Source: Trichobilharzia szidati
Lineage: Eukaryota; Platyhelminthes; Trematoda; Strigeidida; Schistosomatidae
DNA length: 64,000 bases
Direction: 5' to 3'
Assembly (NCBI GenBank): GCA_944472155.2
Contig: OX235273.1
Location: forward strand, 3,879,204-3,943,203
The position numbers and the translations under genes are program-made. The notes beneath the pieces are model-generated. The model worked only from the letters and a program-made list of their open reading frames with translations. It was not told the DNA's origin and ran no database searches. Numbering within the stretch: position 1 is the stretch's first letter; each line of letters opens with the position of its first letter. Of the stretch, positions 54,475 to 64,000 are shown piece by piece.

Positions 54475-55102
54475 TAATGATAATAATAATAACAGTATAT
54501 TCTCATTTTTTACATGAGGGACGCCAGTTAACAGGCATCGTCAATTCGATAAATTACACATACGATTAGTAAGTATAGTTAGTAATGATAATATAATAAG
54601 GTACATATTTATTCCTACAAGTGTAGGACACACAAGTTGTATGGGCATGGATAAGTATTATTTAAGTGACATATTAAATTACATGATTTAAGGTTAAATA
54701 ACATTGTTGTTGTAATTTTATCTTTAGTTTGTGGGGAAAATCGGATAACTGGTGATTCAATGGAACACACCAACAAATATAGAGATACTGACTTCGCATT
54801 AACAAAAAAACTCAAGTATGCGTTGGATGGATTACAGATACTTGGGAAAATAAATAAAGCTTGGAGTCAATTCCCTCATAAAACAATAAAATGCGTCTTA
54901 CAATAATATATTCCCACTTTATGCACTTGAGGGACTCCAGTTGACAGTTTATATGGCATAATCCTAGGCACAATTATTGTTTGAATTTGTTGAACATGAG
55001 CGTAACAACTGAGTGTTGCGTTACATTCGGTCGATATGGTGGGCTAGTCACAAAAAGTATAAAAATGGCTTATGAAACATTCATTAGTTTACCGTAAACT
55101 AT
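54475..55102 (-). repeat. Inverted paralogue of the intact LINE's insertion site (empty site)
   Basis: Its reverse complement reads through 41707-42334 directly into 47863-47990: CTACACTTGTAGGAATAAAT followed at once by ATGTACCTTATTATATTA. The LINE is absent. It also lacks about 130 bp of the other copy (equivalent to 41867-41997), with CTGT at both deletion edges. Confidence 0.85.
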
Positions 55103-55560
55103 GTTTTAGGCAATATAATCTGCAAAAGGCTCACCACGGCAGTTATTATCCAGTTAAACATGCAGAGAAGTAATCATAATTCAGCAACTGGTGAATTTTT
55201 TATTCTTTTCGGTCTGGAACCTGAGTAAATGCGAGCCAATCCATACAAAAATGTCGAAAGAGGCATGCAGGAGCAGAAATTTGCTATCTAATGAGTCATT
55301 GGGATCTGAAATGCAGCTGTCAGAATATTACTCAACTTACATGTACAGTCTGCCATGCTGACACAAATGGCGCCAATGGATAGTTCTAGAATCGACCTCG
55401 GCCCCATTTGATGCAGTAAAACAATGTAACATGACCTTATCTAATTTTCGTATCAACAATCAAATTTCTTTCCTATTATAAAATTACGATTAGACTGCTG
55501 AAAAAATTGGAATAAATATATCAATGATCTCAACATTATACATCAATTAACTTTAACTCA
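55103..55560. other. Unassigned intergenic DNA
   Basis: No recognised domain or repeat. Confidence 0.4.
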
Positions 55561-55564
55561 AGGA

Positions 55565-55870
55565 TGCTGTTCACAACAAAGTTATATAGGAGAATTGACT
55601 TCAAGCTTTATTTTTCCCAGATATTTGCATTACATTCATCTGATGTCTGGGTTTTTTGTTAATGCGAAGACAATACTTCTATATCTCTTTATGTGTTACA
55701 CAGACAGACTATTTAGCAGACTGTTCTGACCTACTCAAATGTCAGAAAGAACAAACAAACTGTAAATTCACCATACATCAAAACATGTGTAATTTATATA
55801 ATAACTTATCCATGCTTGTACAATTGGTATGTTCCTGCATAAACAGGAATAAATATATACTATAAAAAGT
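55565..55870 (+). repeat. CR1-like 3' end fragment
   Basis: GAATTGACTTCAAGCTTTAT, TTTTTTGTTAATGCGAAGAC, then CCATGCTTGTACAATTGGTA and CAGGAATAAATATATAC. It is a diverged relative of the segment at 42060-42345 and of the 3' UTR at 42630-42700 (inverted). Confidence 0.65.
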
Positions 55871-55904
55871 AAGGAAATCACAGATTTGCAGTCTACCTTC
55901 TAGA

Positions 55905-55968
55905 TTAACATAGGCTCCAAGCCTTCTATCTTCAACCAATAAATCTGAATCTGAAATCTGATTTTAGT
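55905..55968 (+). repeat. Minimal 3' tail of the 31835-type CR1-like family
   Basis: ACATAGGCTCCAAGCCTTCT and ATCTTCAACCAATAAATCTG with a GAATCTGAAATCTGA tail match 32169-32222. It is a copy truncated to about 60 bp. Confidence 0.75.
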
Positions 55969-56369
55969 TATAAACATATGAAACGAAGGGGCAATATGAA
56001 ATGGTACGAGAAGAGAAAAATACGTAAAGGTACATATTTATGTTTATATATGCATAAAAAGAGGCAGTAATTAATTATAATAGATGGTTCCGAAGAATAC
56101 GACAACAGAGGATTATAATAACAGAACAGCAAAATAAAATCCGCTAATATTTAAGACTCACAGTGAAGTTAAGCTGATTTTTTAGACGATCCCGCGTAGG
56201 GCTGGAATTTGCGTAGACGTAGTTGCTATTTACTCACAACATTAGCTAGTCCCGGCCATATCCAGGTTGTTTACTACTCAACCTTCAGGTAGAACTCCTA
56301 CCACACTGAACTGCCCAAAATACAGTTTTGCCAGGGATATTCGCCATAATATTTGATTAATTTGACAGT

Positions 56370-56590
56370 CAGCAGCTAGGTTTAAATGTGGATAAAATCC
56401 TGAGTTCCACGTGGTTAAAGAGGGTGTCAGAAAATTCCAGGTTGTAGATTTCACGAGTGAATACTATATGTAGTTCCGGGTGATACAATATAATCCTTTT
56501 AAAGTATGGATATGTGGATAATGTGAGGAAAGCGGCTAATTTCCAAAATAATAAGGAAAGATGATTCACACAGGCACGATCAGTTATGTT
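56370..56590 (-). repeat. CR1-like 5' UTR segment
   Basis: The minus strand AATCATCTTTCCTTATTATT, CCACATATCCATACTTTAAA, ATATAGTATTCACTCGTGAA and CTCTTTAACCACGTGGAACT is colinear with 61945-62125, which leads into the ORF1 at 62263. Confidence 0.7.
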
Positions 56591-56617
56591 ATAGATTACA
56601 ATCCTGAAGTATCAAAA

Positions 56618-57160
56618 TTAATACTTTTTCAAAAGTTCAAATTGTTCAATTATTTTACCTCCGATAATTTTATAAGTGAAGGGAAGATTGGCTGTAACAA
56701 TAAAAATGTTGCTGAGCGTATTATCATATTCCCTGCTAGATGAAGGGGGTCGGTACACACAACTCACAAGTATAGGTTTACTTCTGACAACTTTTATTTC
56801 AACCCAGATCGACTCATTGAGTTGTGACAGAATTGGGTTACAAAACTGGGTTGCACACAAGGATTGTTCACAGTAAATTAGTGTTCCACTCCCACGACCT
56901 CTCTGTCTGTCCCCTCGAAAAAGATTGTATTTATCAATCCTTAGGCTATCATTGGAGATATCACTTCTGCACCAGGCTTTGGTGGTCATAATCAATGACG
57001 GTCTGCATATAGAAACTAATGAACTTAGTGTTAAGTGTTTGCTTAGAACCGATCTAGTATTCATGAGGATAATAGACAAACACTGGCTACATGGTTTCAG
57101 TGAGGCGACAAAATCTTGATCAAACACTCTGTGAGTATCCTCTGTAGCATGTTTTTAGGC
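56618..57160 (-). pseudogene. CR1-like ORF2 N-terminal endonuclease fragment
   Basis: The minus frame reads LSIILMNTRSVLSKHLTLSS, RPSLIMTTKAWCRSDISNDS, LFRGDRQRGRGSGTLIYCEQ, VSCVYRPPSSS and PFTYKIIGG, then diverges. The EEP catalytic Glu is Lys (TKAW for TESW), and the GDFN block is cut off. The ORF1 end lies upstream in another frame (57097-57290). Confidence 0.8.
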
Positions 57161-57294
57161 TCACTAACCATCACCTTTGGGTCACAGGAAGAAAACAGGC
57201 AGGTTTGTGAGGTGGTAGTTAGGTATGGTCTGTCGTTTGGATAGGGTATGTAGCGAGAGACACCTGTGTGATAATCAGACATTAGTATTTTAGA

Positions 57295-57980
57295 GATAAT
57301 AATAATATATATTTCACATAAATTAAGCATTTACATGATTAACATACCGTTTGTACAGGCATGATCATATTTGACAAGTACAATTTGAAATGGAACACTG
57401 TTTCATGACATTAAAAATTGGAAAGATGGAAAAAAACCTCTAGAAACTTTATTAGAATAGATTACAATATATTGGTTCAAGGCTAAATTATAATCTATAA
57501 TATACTTATAGTCGGTCAAATTCATGCGGGAATTACGAAATGTTGCGTTAATGGAAGGTAAGAAGAAAGGTGATAAACAGGTGCTAGAGTAAGACATACA
57601 GGATACAGGCCTTGTGATCAATATCATTTTGTCACTTAATAAGGGTTCAAAAATTTATACAACTCCACAGTAGAGGGTAAGTACAGCATTATTTTGGTAT
57701 TAATACATACAAGGGACCAACTTTGCGATGATAAACAGAATTCAGAATGGAATTTGTTCCGTTGTTCATCGTATGTGCTAACAATATTCTGAATAACGCT
57801 CAAGTAATACAAACGTAGAAAGCAGCATTACTGTTCATTTGCCGTGCATCAATGCAATACCTTCGAGAAGAGAAGGAAGAAAACAGAAAGAGAGGTGCAG
57901 AGGCAGCCAGCAAATAATAATAATTTAAGCAAACAATATGCGTTAAACGCAGGGTTTATTCCCTTTTTTGTTACTAATAA
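57295..57980 (-). mobile_element. 1.28-kb CR1-like 3'-UTR-type element, copy 3 (diverged, shortened)
   Basis: The minus strand CTGCCTCTGCACCTCTCTTT, GATGAACAACGGAACAAATT, CGCAAAGTTGGTCCC, TTCCCGCATGAATTTGACC and GATCATGCCTGTACAAACGG correspond in order to 49105-49690. The tail ATATATATTATTATTATC lies at 57295. It is inserted in the ORF1 end of the LINE at 56618-57160. Confidence 0.72.
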
Positions 57981-58384
57981 TTTAGAGCCATTGAGTTTTA
58001 TAGTGTTACATATTAACAGTTGGTTCAAGTTTGTGGTAGTAAACAACAACAAAAAATATAGAATAACAAATTTAAAAAAATATACATAAGGGCAAAACGA
58101 ATAATGATTTTTACATCTATACAGGGTGTCCGCGTCTGGTGCTGACAGTTTATAAATATTTATAGAATAATTAGGCAATTAGGCTTGGAAACAAAAACAG
58201 AGTTGCATTTATATATATTGTGTGCATAGAAACAAGGTTTAGCTAGACAGAGCATAACAAAAAGGTAGATTACGTAACTAAAGAAAATGCTTTATCTAAT
58301 AGCCAAAGAAAGGAAGAGAAAAGAACAAGAAAGGGTGGGTCATGTTTAGATGAGAGAGTAGAGTTTTCTAAACAAGAAAAAAGG

Positions 58385-58668
58385 GACTCATACAAGTTGT
58401 ATATTTTGTTGTCACCAGGGCAGTGCAAGATTCACCACTGTCTCTTTCTGCGTACATAGATTTGGTTTAAGTCGTCTGATAGCAATTGCTTCAGCAAAGC
58501 GTAGCAAGTTAGGTTTATTTTGCTTGTTGATTATTTCGAATGACTTCAAGTCGTCTACATTATGACCAGTGTCTAATAGATGACGCGCAATTGCACTGTT
58601 TAATACTTGTGGACCTTTCAGTCTCAGGTTCTTTGGTATATGTTCAGAAATGCGGACAAATATTGATC
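58385..58668 (-). mobile_element. Penelope-like GIY-YIG C-terminal fragment
   Basis: The minus strand reads VRISEHIPKNLRLKGPQVLN, SAIARHLLDTGHNVDDLKSF, EIINKQNKPNLLRFAEAIAI and RRLKPNLCTQKETVVNLALP. It is fully open, the best preserved PLE piece here, but only the C-terminal third of the nuclease region is present. Confidence 0.85.
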
Positions 58669-59570
58669 ACAGTTCATTTGAATTATTCTATAAATAGTCA
58701 GTGTTTGTAACTCTTAATTAGTTAAATCATTCCGGACTAATGTTACTTTTACTTCCTACCAATTGCTCCTTGTGATCGTGGAAAAGTATGTTCAAATCTT
58801 TAATGTAATGTAATTCATATTTTTATCGCTCAGGTTGTAACCAGTTGAGAAGAATCCTCGAAATAATAAAAGATGAGCTCATATTATCCTGGAACAATTG
58901 TTGTTCTTGCTTTGTTCAAGTCTGTATTTTTACTGAGCACTAATACATTTGAAATTTGTAGTTTTAGTGTACTTCCCACCACTCATTATTTCAGGCTTCC
59001 ATTTATGTCCCAGTGTATGCTTTTATTCTTGTTCATAAGATCAATGAAACGTTTTGCTTAGCAGTTATGCCAAGAAGTGTTTATGTAACGTCTACTTGCC
59101 AGTTAATCAAACTAAATCTTTCACTAAAACACCCTGTATTTTTAAAACTTAGAATGATACGACCTGTGCTGTATTTAAATAACAAAACGCAATGTATCAT
59201 TCGACTACATTTTAATATTTCTCCGCTGTAAAACATTATAATTCTGTTTCATAAATGGATCCATTTGTGTGTTATTCGTCTAACTACAATGTGTATACTG
59301 CACTAAATAACATAAAACCTCTTTTTACAAGTATGACAGATAATTCACACAAAAAGGTTGTGATGTAGGCTACGAAAAGATGTAGGTCAACAATTTCTCT
59401 CTAACGCAAACTGACCACGTGACGCTTAGATATGACATAAGACACATTCCTGAAATTCTTTGGGCCTTGAATTTTTGTATTTACCTATTGACCAATCACT
59501 TGCTTAAACATCTAAAAATCATTATAATAAATATTAAAACCACATTATTTTATTTGTTTCAAAATTATCA
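58669..59570. other. Intergenic DNA upstream of the MKRN2OS-like ORF
   Basis: No repeat recognised. AT-rich. It probably holds the promoter/5' UTR of the following gene, but no TATA or initiator can be assigned with confidence. Confidence 0.4.
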
Positions 59571-59576
59571 AATTGA

Positions 59577-60275
59577 ATGGCACAACATAAAATACTGGGC
59601 TTAAAACATTCATGCCTGAATACCGGATGTGAGAAGCCTTGCACAGATGGTGATGATGACAAATATCTTTTCACTCTGAACAGCTCACCTGAGTTATGCT
59701 TGCTGTGCAATGAAAAGATTGACTTTGAAGAAACCATCGAACTTCTTCCACCAGTTGCCAACGCTCATGTTTCAATAATATTTTCGTCTTGTCCTATCGC
59801 CAGAGTTGCATTTATTTTGTCAGACTTTGGCAAAATGCTCAGTTATCAGCCTGATTCCAGTTTGCATTGTGGAGTGGTAGACTCAAGCGGTAAAGTGCAC
59901 AGTTTCACTTCTCATTTTGGTATACGCTGTGATCTTGATGGCTGGGAAGAGTCAGTTGTTATAAACGTTGCTGATGTTACTCAGTCACATGATTTGACGT
60001 CGTTCAAGTGGGATGAAAGCATTTACAGATTCATAAATAATCAGAGCTTGATTTCAAAAAATAGAGTGGACGAAACGTATGACTGCTTGGACTTCGTCAT
60101 TGACATAATAAACTCCACCGAAAGAAAAGAAAAGGTCAACCGAATCTCTGTGGCATCATGGCTTTCCGCATACTTGGATCATATTTTGCTATACAAAGAC
60201 GTCTTGAAAGAACTTGTGTCAGGGTCACTGCAGGTGATTCGAAATTTTAAAGACGCTTCCACTATCCAGCACTGA
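59577..60275 (+). CDS. MKRN2OS-like (DUF4796-type) protein, single exon
   Basis: 232 residues, and not part of any repeat family in the window. The N terminus has Cys/His pairs (KHSC, CEKPC, CLLC). The family signatures follow in order: PPVANAHVSIIFSSCP (P-x-A-N-A-H), VAFILSDFGKMLSYQPDSSL, HCGVVDSSGKVHSFTSHFGI, DGWEESVVI, FKWDESIYRF and YDCLDFVIDIIN, matching the layout of vertebrate MKRN2 opposite-strand protein (DLHVGI..T.G.VY.Y...G...D..GWE.., NCYSYVL.FIN). Function in the family is not established. No intron signals are needed. An AATAAA lies at 60355-60360. The alternative is an unrelated flatworm protein or processed copy. Confidence 0.65.
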   Translation: MAQHKILGLKHSCLNTGCEKPCTDGDDDKYLFTLNSSPELCLLCNEKIDFEETIELLPPVANAHVSIIFSSCPIARVAFILSDFGKMLSYQPDSSLHCGVVDSSGKVHSFTSHFGIRCDLDGWEESVVINVADVTQSHDLTSFKWDESIYRFINNQSLISKNRVDETYDCLDFVIDIINSTERKEKVNRISVASWLSAYLDHILLYKDVLKELVSGSLQVIRNFKDASTIQH

Positions 60276-60354
60276 AGTACTTAATATTCTCACGATAAAC
60301 CAGTTGTTGAGGTACCATTTCCTATTTCGCACTTAGAATGAGTATTTCTGTTAT

Positions 60355-60360
60355 AATAAA
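60355..60360 (+). promoter_or_regulatory. Candidate polyadenylation signal for the MKRN2OS-like ORF
   Basis: AATAAA, 80 nt after the stop codon. Confidence 0.5.
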
Positions 60361-60699
60361 TAGACCTGATTACCAGACAAAGAGTTTTTCCTTGGGTGTT
60401 TGAATGCCTTGCTATGTTCGTGGTGAATTTCAATGCTTCGTTTGCTCGAGTAACTCCCGAGGAGAAAGCAATAATGCTTGCTGTGTAGTTCTGTTTGAAG
60501 AAATATTGAGGTGTAATAAGATGCAAGAAAACACTAAGCTGTAATCTGCACTGCTTTTAAATGGAGGCAACTTCAATTCAGCACTCATCAAGCAACTGTA
60601 CCTTTCCTAAGACAAACAAGCGAAATAATGATCAGATTCACTGTTCGACTAAACATGTCTACAAGCAGCAATATATGTCAAAGGAAGGGTAGCCCATCA

Positions 60700-61165
60700 A
60701 TCAGGTGGGTTCATTGTTCGTACTGATGAATTAGAGGATGACATTATTAATTTGAGTTCGGTCGTAAAGTTTGCTGGATGTACCTTTCTTATTATGTCCG
60801 CGCTAGCGCGTTGCAGCCCATCTGCCCTCCTATCCCAAGATAAACCCAAATCGCGTTTGATAGGCTGGTTTTCACTATCCATGTCTGCTACTGCTGGTGT
60901 AAGTTCATGGCTATCCGAATTATTGCAACATGAGGCACTAGGCACCTACTCGTTATGCTGTTTCGATCCTAATAAGACCCATCCGAAATTCGTTTTGATA
61001 GTTTATAGTCGCCTCCTCTCTCCAAACCGGTGCTCCGAAAACCAATGTGCATTTGGAATATCGCAACCAATCAGAAGATCAACTGCGACGTCCTTAGTGC
61101 GTGGCAGCCTAAAGTCTTTAAGATGTTTTCAGACATTCTTCAGTGGAGGTTTCCTGTAGGTGCAG
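60700..61165 (-). mobile_element. BEL/Pao LTR retrotransposon polyprotein relic
   Basis: The minus strand reads LPRTKDVAVDLLIGCDIPNA, HWFSEHRFGERR, then with in-frame stops TNFGWVLLGSKQHNE, followed by NSDSHELTPAV and a WDRRADGLQRASADIIRKV segment. The string LLIG.D.P.AH ... T.FGW.L.G is typical of the DUF1758/peptidase-like region of BEL/Pao polyproteins. No LTRs seen. Confidence 0.65.
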
Positions 61166-61264
61166 GTAAATGAGGGATTGTATAAGCCTTGCTTATCTTC
61201 ACCGAGTCTTATTCGCCTAAAGAAAGTAGCCCCGGGGCAACTCTAACGCAGTCCTGCTGTGAGG

Positions 61265-61785
61265 CTCCATTTATTATCATTCCTTTGGGTTCTGAGTGGA
61301 ACATAGGGTTTCAAAAACATCTGCACTTTGTTCTTTGTGGTGTTGTTCTCTACAGCCGGGTCCCCGATTCTTCATAATCTCTCATCTCCTCCAACTCTCA
61401 CGATCTCCTCCCTGTCACTCTCGCAGTGACGACCCACTCGTCGCCTCCAAATGGGATCCCACTTGAGTGATGGCCTGGCGCACAACGTCATTCTACGGTC
61501 TCCTTAGCGTGTATCTCATCCCTCGATTTTCTACTGCATGCTTGTTGAGCAATCGGCTCTTAGCTGGTTTGCTGTCAGAGTTTCTTGTTACTTATTCTTT
61601 CTGGATATTCGATCTTCAATACGGAGCGGAGGCAGCTGTTGGTGAAGTCAGCATCTTAGAAGTCGTTTCGTGACACGCAGCGCAAGTTTCTGAACCATAT
61701 GGAGGGGCCAAATTCACATTTGTGCTGAAGATCCGAATCTTGTTATTTATGCTGGCTGTGTGCAGAAGGTATCCAAACCGGTTTC
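61265..61785 (-). mobile_element. RTE-II fragment, decayed
   Basis: Antisense CCTTTGGGTTCTGAGTGGAA / CATAGGGTTTCA (3' tail), CCTCCCTGTCACTCTCGCAG, GGGATCCCACTTGAGTGATG, AGCAATCGGCTCTTAGCTGG and GAAGATCCGAATCTTG follow the RTE-II order. Confidence 0.7.
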
Positions 61786-61786
61786 A

Positions 61787-61910
61787 AGTTGATAGTAATA
61801 ATACATCCTCACTTTATGTACATGAAAAACGCCAGTTTGCAGGCATCATCAATACGATAAGTAATATATACATGGAGTAAGCATATTTAAAATTTTTTAC
61901 TTTGAACTGT
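61787..61910 (-). repeat. CR1-like 3' end fragment
   Basis: The minus strand has TATTGATGATGCCTGCAAAC, TGGCGTTTTTCATGTACATA and AAAGTGAGGATGTATTATTA, a diverged member of the 47863/54475 3'-end family. Confidence 0.7.
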
Positions 61911-61939
61911 TGCGCTACAGGTGTTCAGTTTCTGCGTGA

Positions 61940-64000
61940 ATCATCTTTCCTTATAATTTTGGAAATTAACCGCTTTCCTCGCATTATCCACATATCCATA
62001 CTTTACAAGGGTTGTATTGTGTCCCCTGGAACTACATATAGTATTCACTCGTGAAATCTAAAACCTGGAATCTTCTGACACCCTCTTTAACCACGTGGAA
62101 CTCAGGATTTTATCCACAGCAAGCACTGTTAAAGGAAAGTTTGACTTTTTATTTTCCACTATATAGCTGTTTATCGTTACTTTTGATACTTCGATAATAC
62201 AGCAATCTTTTTCATATCCTCAAGACTTTTTTCCGGAAATTGTGAAAATTCTTATTTCTGTAATGGTTAAGTCAATCAAACGTGTAAGTACCGTTAAGAG
62301 ACTGAGATCTAACGCTCGTCAACCATCTGAGGGCCACAGCTCCGTTGACGATTCTACACTTTTGACACCAGGCACACCCAGAGTTATGGTATCTGATATC
62401 ATGGGTGAACTGACAGAGAATGCGGCTTGTAGCAAAAATGATTTACTGATACTTCAGAAGTCAATGGCAGACCTACAGAGCAAGTTTGACAGCATTATGC
62501 CCCTCACGCAATTGTGTGACCCATCACAAAACATCTATCTTGAATCACTTATCAAATCCGAGCGCATAATTGACTATTTGGCTGAAGAAGCTGTTAAGAG
62601 GATTATGTCTTCACATAACGTCTTGGCCTACAACATTCCAGACAGAGAGCCTATTGCCAAACTTAAAGCTTCGTGTCTGAAGGCTTGTACTATGTCGTTG
62701 ACAGAATGTCAGGTTTTGCGTCTTCGTAAGAAATCTGCAAACCACTCATGTCCGGTGCTTTTCAAGTTCAGGTCTGTCGAAGAATCCAGGAATTTTCTGA
62801 AAGCTGGTAAGATAATAGGTTCTTCAACACCCTACACTAACATTAAGGTTGCACCTGATTTAACACTATGCCAAAGACGATGCCGCTCAGGAACACTGAA
62901 TACTGATAACTCTAATAGGACAACTGCAGATGATGTTCCATGCGTTATTCGGTCTACTGAAAAACCTGATGACCGCATGCATCAGACATTTTCTCAGGCA
63001 CAGACTAATATTAACCAAGTATTATATAACGACACTGATGCTGACACTGAAATGGTGGACATAGATGAGTCAGCGCAACATAATGTTGAAATACATCGTT
63101 TTCACACTGACAAAAACGTCAAGAGCCCGAAACCATCAAAACCCATCCCACTGGTGTTCCACCCATCCCCTTATGAGTCAGTTACTCCTCAGTCTGACAA
63201 TCCATCCACTGTGAAGCACCAGTCAAACGTAGCTACCCAAGTTAGCAAGTTTTCTAGACGTTATGACAAACGTCCCATTTCCATTAAGGAAACTAAAGCG
63301 CATGAGGTGTCCAAGCAACAGAATCGCAACATAGCATGTGCTGGCTGCCCTGTTAGCCATCATCAACCAGTTGATCATAAGAAAAGGGAAAAAGAAGTAA
63401 GTAAATTAAATACTGAACCCGGAGTAAGAAAGCCCTTTGACATGATAGAGACGAAAGCACCTCTGAGCCATCATCCTAAGAGAAAGTCAAATATGGTAGA
63501 CCTAGCTCCTAGGGGTAGGCCTAATTGGTATCAAGTGGAAAGCCAATTATATCCAACCACTAATTCTAGACAAACAGCGCAGCGAGGTAGTAGGTATTAT
63601 TCTGCTCATCCACCACGTAAACCCATTGTTAGCCAACCCCCTTCTAATGTTCCATCAACTGAAAGTTATAGAAAATCCCCCAAACACCGGCCACAGATTT
63701 TAGCAAGCCAACAGAACCCACTCATACATCCTATGTATCTAGTGGGGAGCATGTGCCAATTTCTGCACAAAACTTGCTATGGTTTGATGACTACCCGAAA
63801 CAAATACCAACACTTCATCCTTGTACTGGCAACAAATTACCTAATACTCATGTCGGTTATACTTTCGGCAGGATTTTCACCAGCGCCAGTTAACAGAAAC
63901 ACCTGGCATCATGCATATAGCACGCATGATATCACATCAATTCCTTGCCGGCATAGCGAACAGTCTAAAGCTAGGGCAAGGCATATTTCCCGGGAGAAAG
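61940..64000 (+). mobile_element. CR1-like LINE, 5' UTR and ORF1, continues beyond window
   Basis: The 5' UTR segment 61945-62125 is shared with 56370-56590 (inverted). ORF1 starts at 62263. ORF2, if present, lies to the right of the window. Confidence 0.82.
62263..64000 (+). CDS. CR1-like LINE ORF1 protein, open to the window edge
   Basis: 579 codons are open from ATG (MVKSIKRVSTVKRLRSNARQ) with no stop before 64000. Residues about 100-205 match the ORF1 at 46110-47762: IIDYLAEEAVKRIMSSHNVL, AYNIPDREPIAKLKASC and SCPVLFKFRSVEESRNFLKA correspond to its IDFLSSEVVKRL, IVYNVPDSEPIKSVQHSLL and CPILFRFDSYIIAERFKKA. This is a conserved RNA-binding-type core. The C-terminal half is low-complexity and basic. 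After about codon 480 another frame reads more like an ORF1 tail, so a late frameshift is possible. Confidence 0.83.
   Translation, partial: MVKSIKRVSTVKRLRSNARQPSEGHSSVDDSTLLTPGTPRVMVSDIMGELTENAACSKNDLLILQKSMADLQSKFDSIMPLTQLCDPSQNIYLESLIKSERIIDYLAEEAVKRIMSSHNVLAYNIPDREPIAKLKASCLKACTMSLTECQVLRLRKKSANHSCPVLFKFRSVEESRNFLKAGKIIGSSTPYTNIKVAPDLTLCQRRCRSGTLNTDNSNRTTADDVPCVIRSTEKPDDRMHQTFSQAQTNINQVLYNDTDADTEMVDIDESAQHNVEIHRFHTDKNVKSPKPSKPIPLVFHPSPYESVTPQSDNPSTVKHQSNVATQVSKFSRRYDKRPISIKETKAHEVSKQQNRNIACAGCPVSHHQPVDHKKREKEVSKLNTEPGVRKPFDMIETKAPLSHHPKRKSNMVDLAPRGRPNWYQVESQLYPTTNSRQTAQRGSRYYSAHPPRKPIVSQPPSNVPSTESYRKSPKHRPQILASQQNPLIHPMYLVGSMCQFLHKTCYGLMTTRNKYQHFILVLATNYLILMSVILSAGFSPAPVNRNTWHHAYSTHDITSIPCRHSEQSKARARHISREK

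Noticed and set aside
42124..54815. Identical 66-codon ORFs at 42124-42324 and 54615-54815
   Set aside because: Their identity follows from the duplicated inverted segment. They lie in LINE 3'-end DNA with a repeat tail and no coding features.
60752..61159. 135-codon plus-strand ORF
   Set aside because: It is the opposite strand of the BEL/Pao relic and shows no domain of its own.
1..64000. CRISPR arrays, bacterial operons, ribosome binding sites or rRNA genes
   Set aside because: Spliceosomal introns, Pol III SINEs and LINE content show a eukaryotic nuclear genome. No regularly spaced repeats or rRNA segments were seen.

Overview
This is eukaryotic, AT-rich, repeat-saturated DNA. It is most likely from a schistosome-type blood fluke (Trematoda). 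The reasons are: Sm-alpha-type SINEs carrying hammerhead ribozymes, several RTE/SR2-like non-LTR families, CR1-like elements, Penelope-like elements with GIY-YIG tails, and a host gene with a 60-bp 5' intron followed by multi-kilobase introns. The species assignment is inference. Family names such as RTE-I, RTE-II, RTE-III, RZ1-3, SINE-A/B, R4 and R5 are labels I use only inside this window.

Region 1-33 kb is the body of one host gene on the minus strand: ARP1/centractin (ACTR1-type actin-related protein of dynactin). Six coding exons are recognisable (32866-32913, 25111-25175, 24724-25050, 19434-19647, 11082-11255, 2543-2636). They join in frame for 307 codons plus one base. The C-terminal exon(s), about 68 residues, lie to the left of the window. 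The introns (60 bp to 8.4 kb) are packed with fragments of three RTE-like families, Penelope-like elements, two tRNA-headed SINEs and three hammerhead-ribozyme repeat families. Two of the hammerheads (12482-12526 plus; 15535-15580 minus) look intact by base pairing and core residues.

Region 33-58 kb is an intergenic transposon nest. It holds a 5'-truncated CR1-like RT (33.2-34.8 kb) and a very young Ty3/Gypsy-type element (36373-39544) whose LTRs differ at one noticed base and whose single ORF is Gag-protease-integrase with no reverse transcriptase or RNase H. It also holds a complete CR1-like element with intact ORF1 and ORF2 (42335-47862, minus), a broken CR1-like element (48-53.9 kb, plus) interrupted by a 1.29-kb element with a 13-bp target duplication, and many CR1-like 3' ends. 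The segment 54475-55102 is an inverted paralogue of the DNA flanking the intact CR1-like element, without the insertion, so it acts as an empty site.

Region 58-64 kb has one probable host gene, an apparently intronless 232-codon MKRN2OS-like (DUF4796-type) ORF at 59577-60275. Beside it are a Penelope remnant, a BEL/Pao relic, an RTE-II fragment, and the 5' part of another CR1-like element whose ORF1 stays open to the window edge.

The only cellular genes I can support are ARP1 and the MKRN2OS-like ORF, plus a tRNA-Asp-like sequence that is probably a pseudogene. Most of the remainder is mobile DNA in various stages of decay, with some stretches I could not assign.
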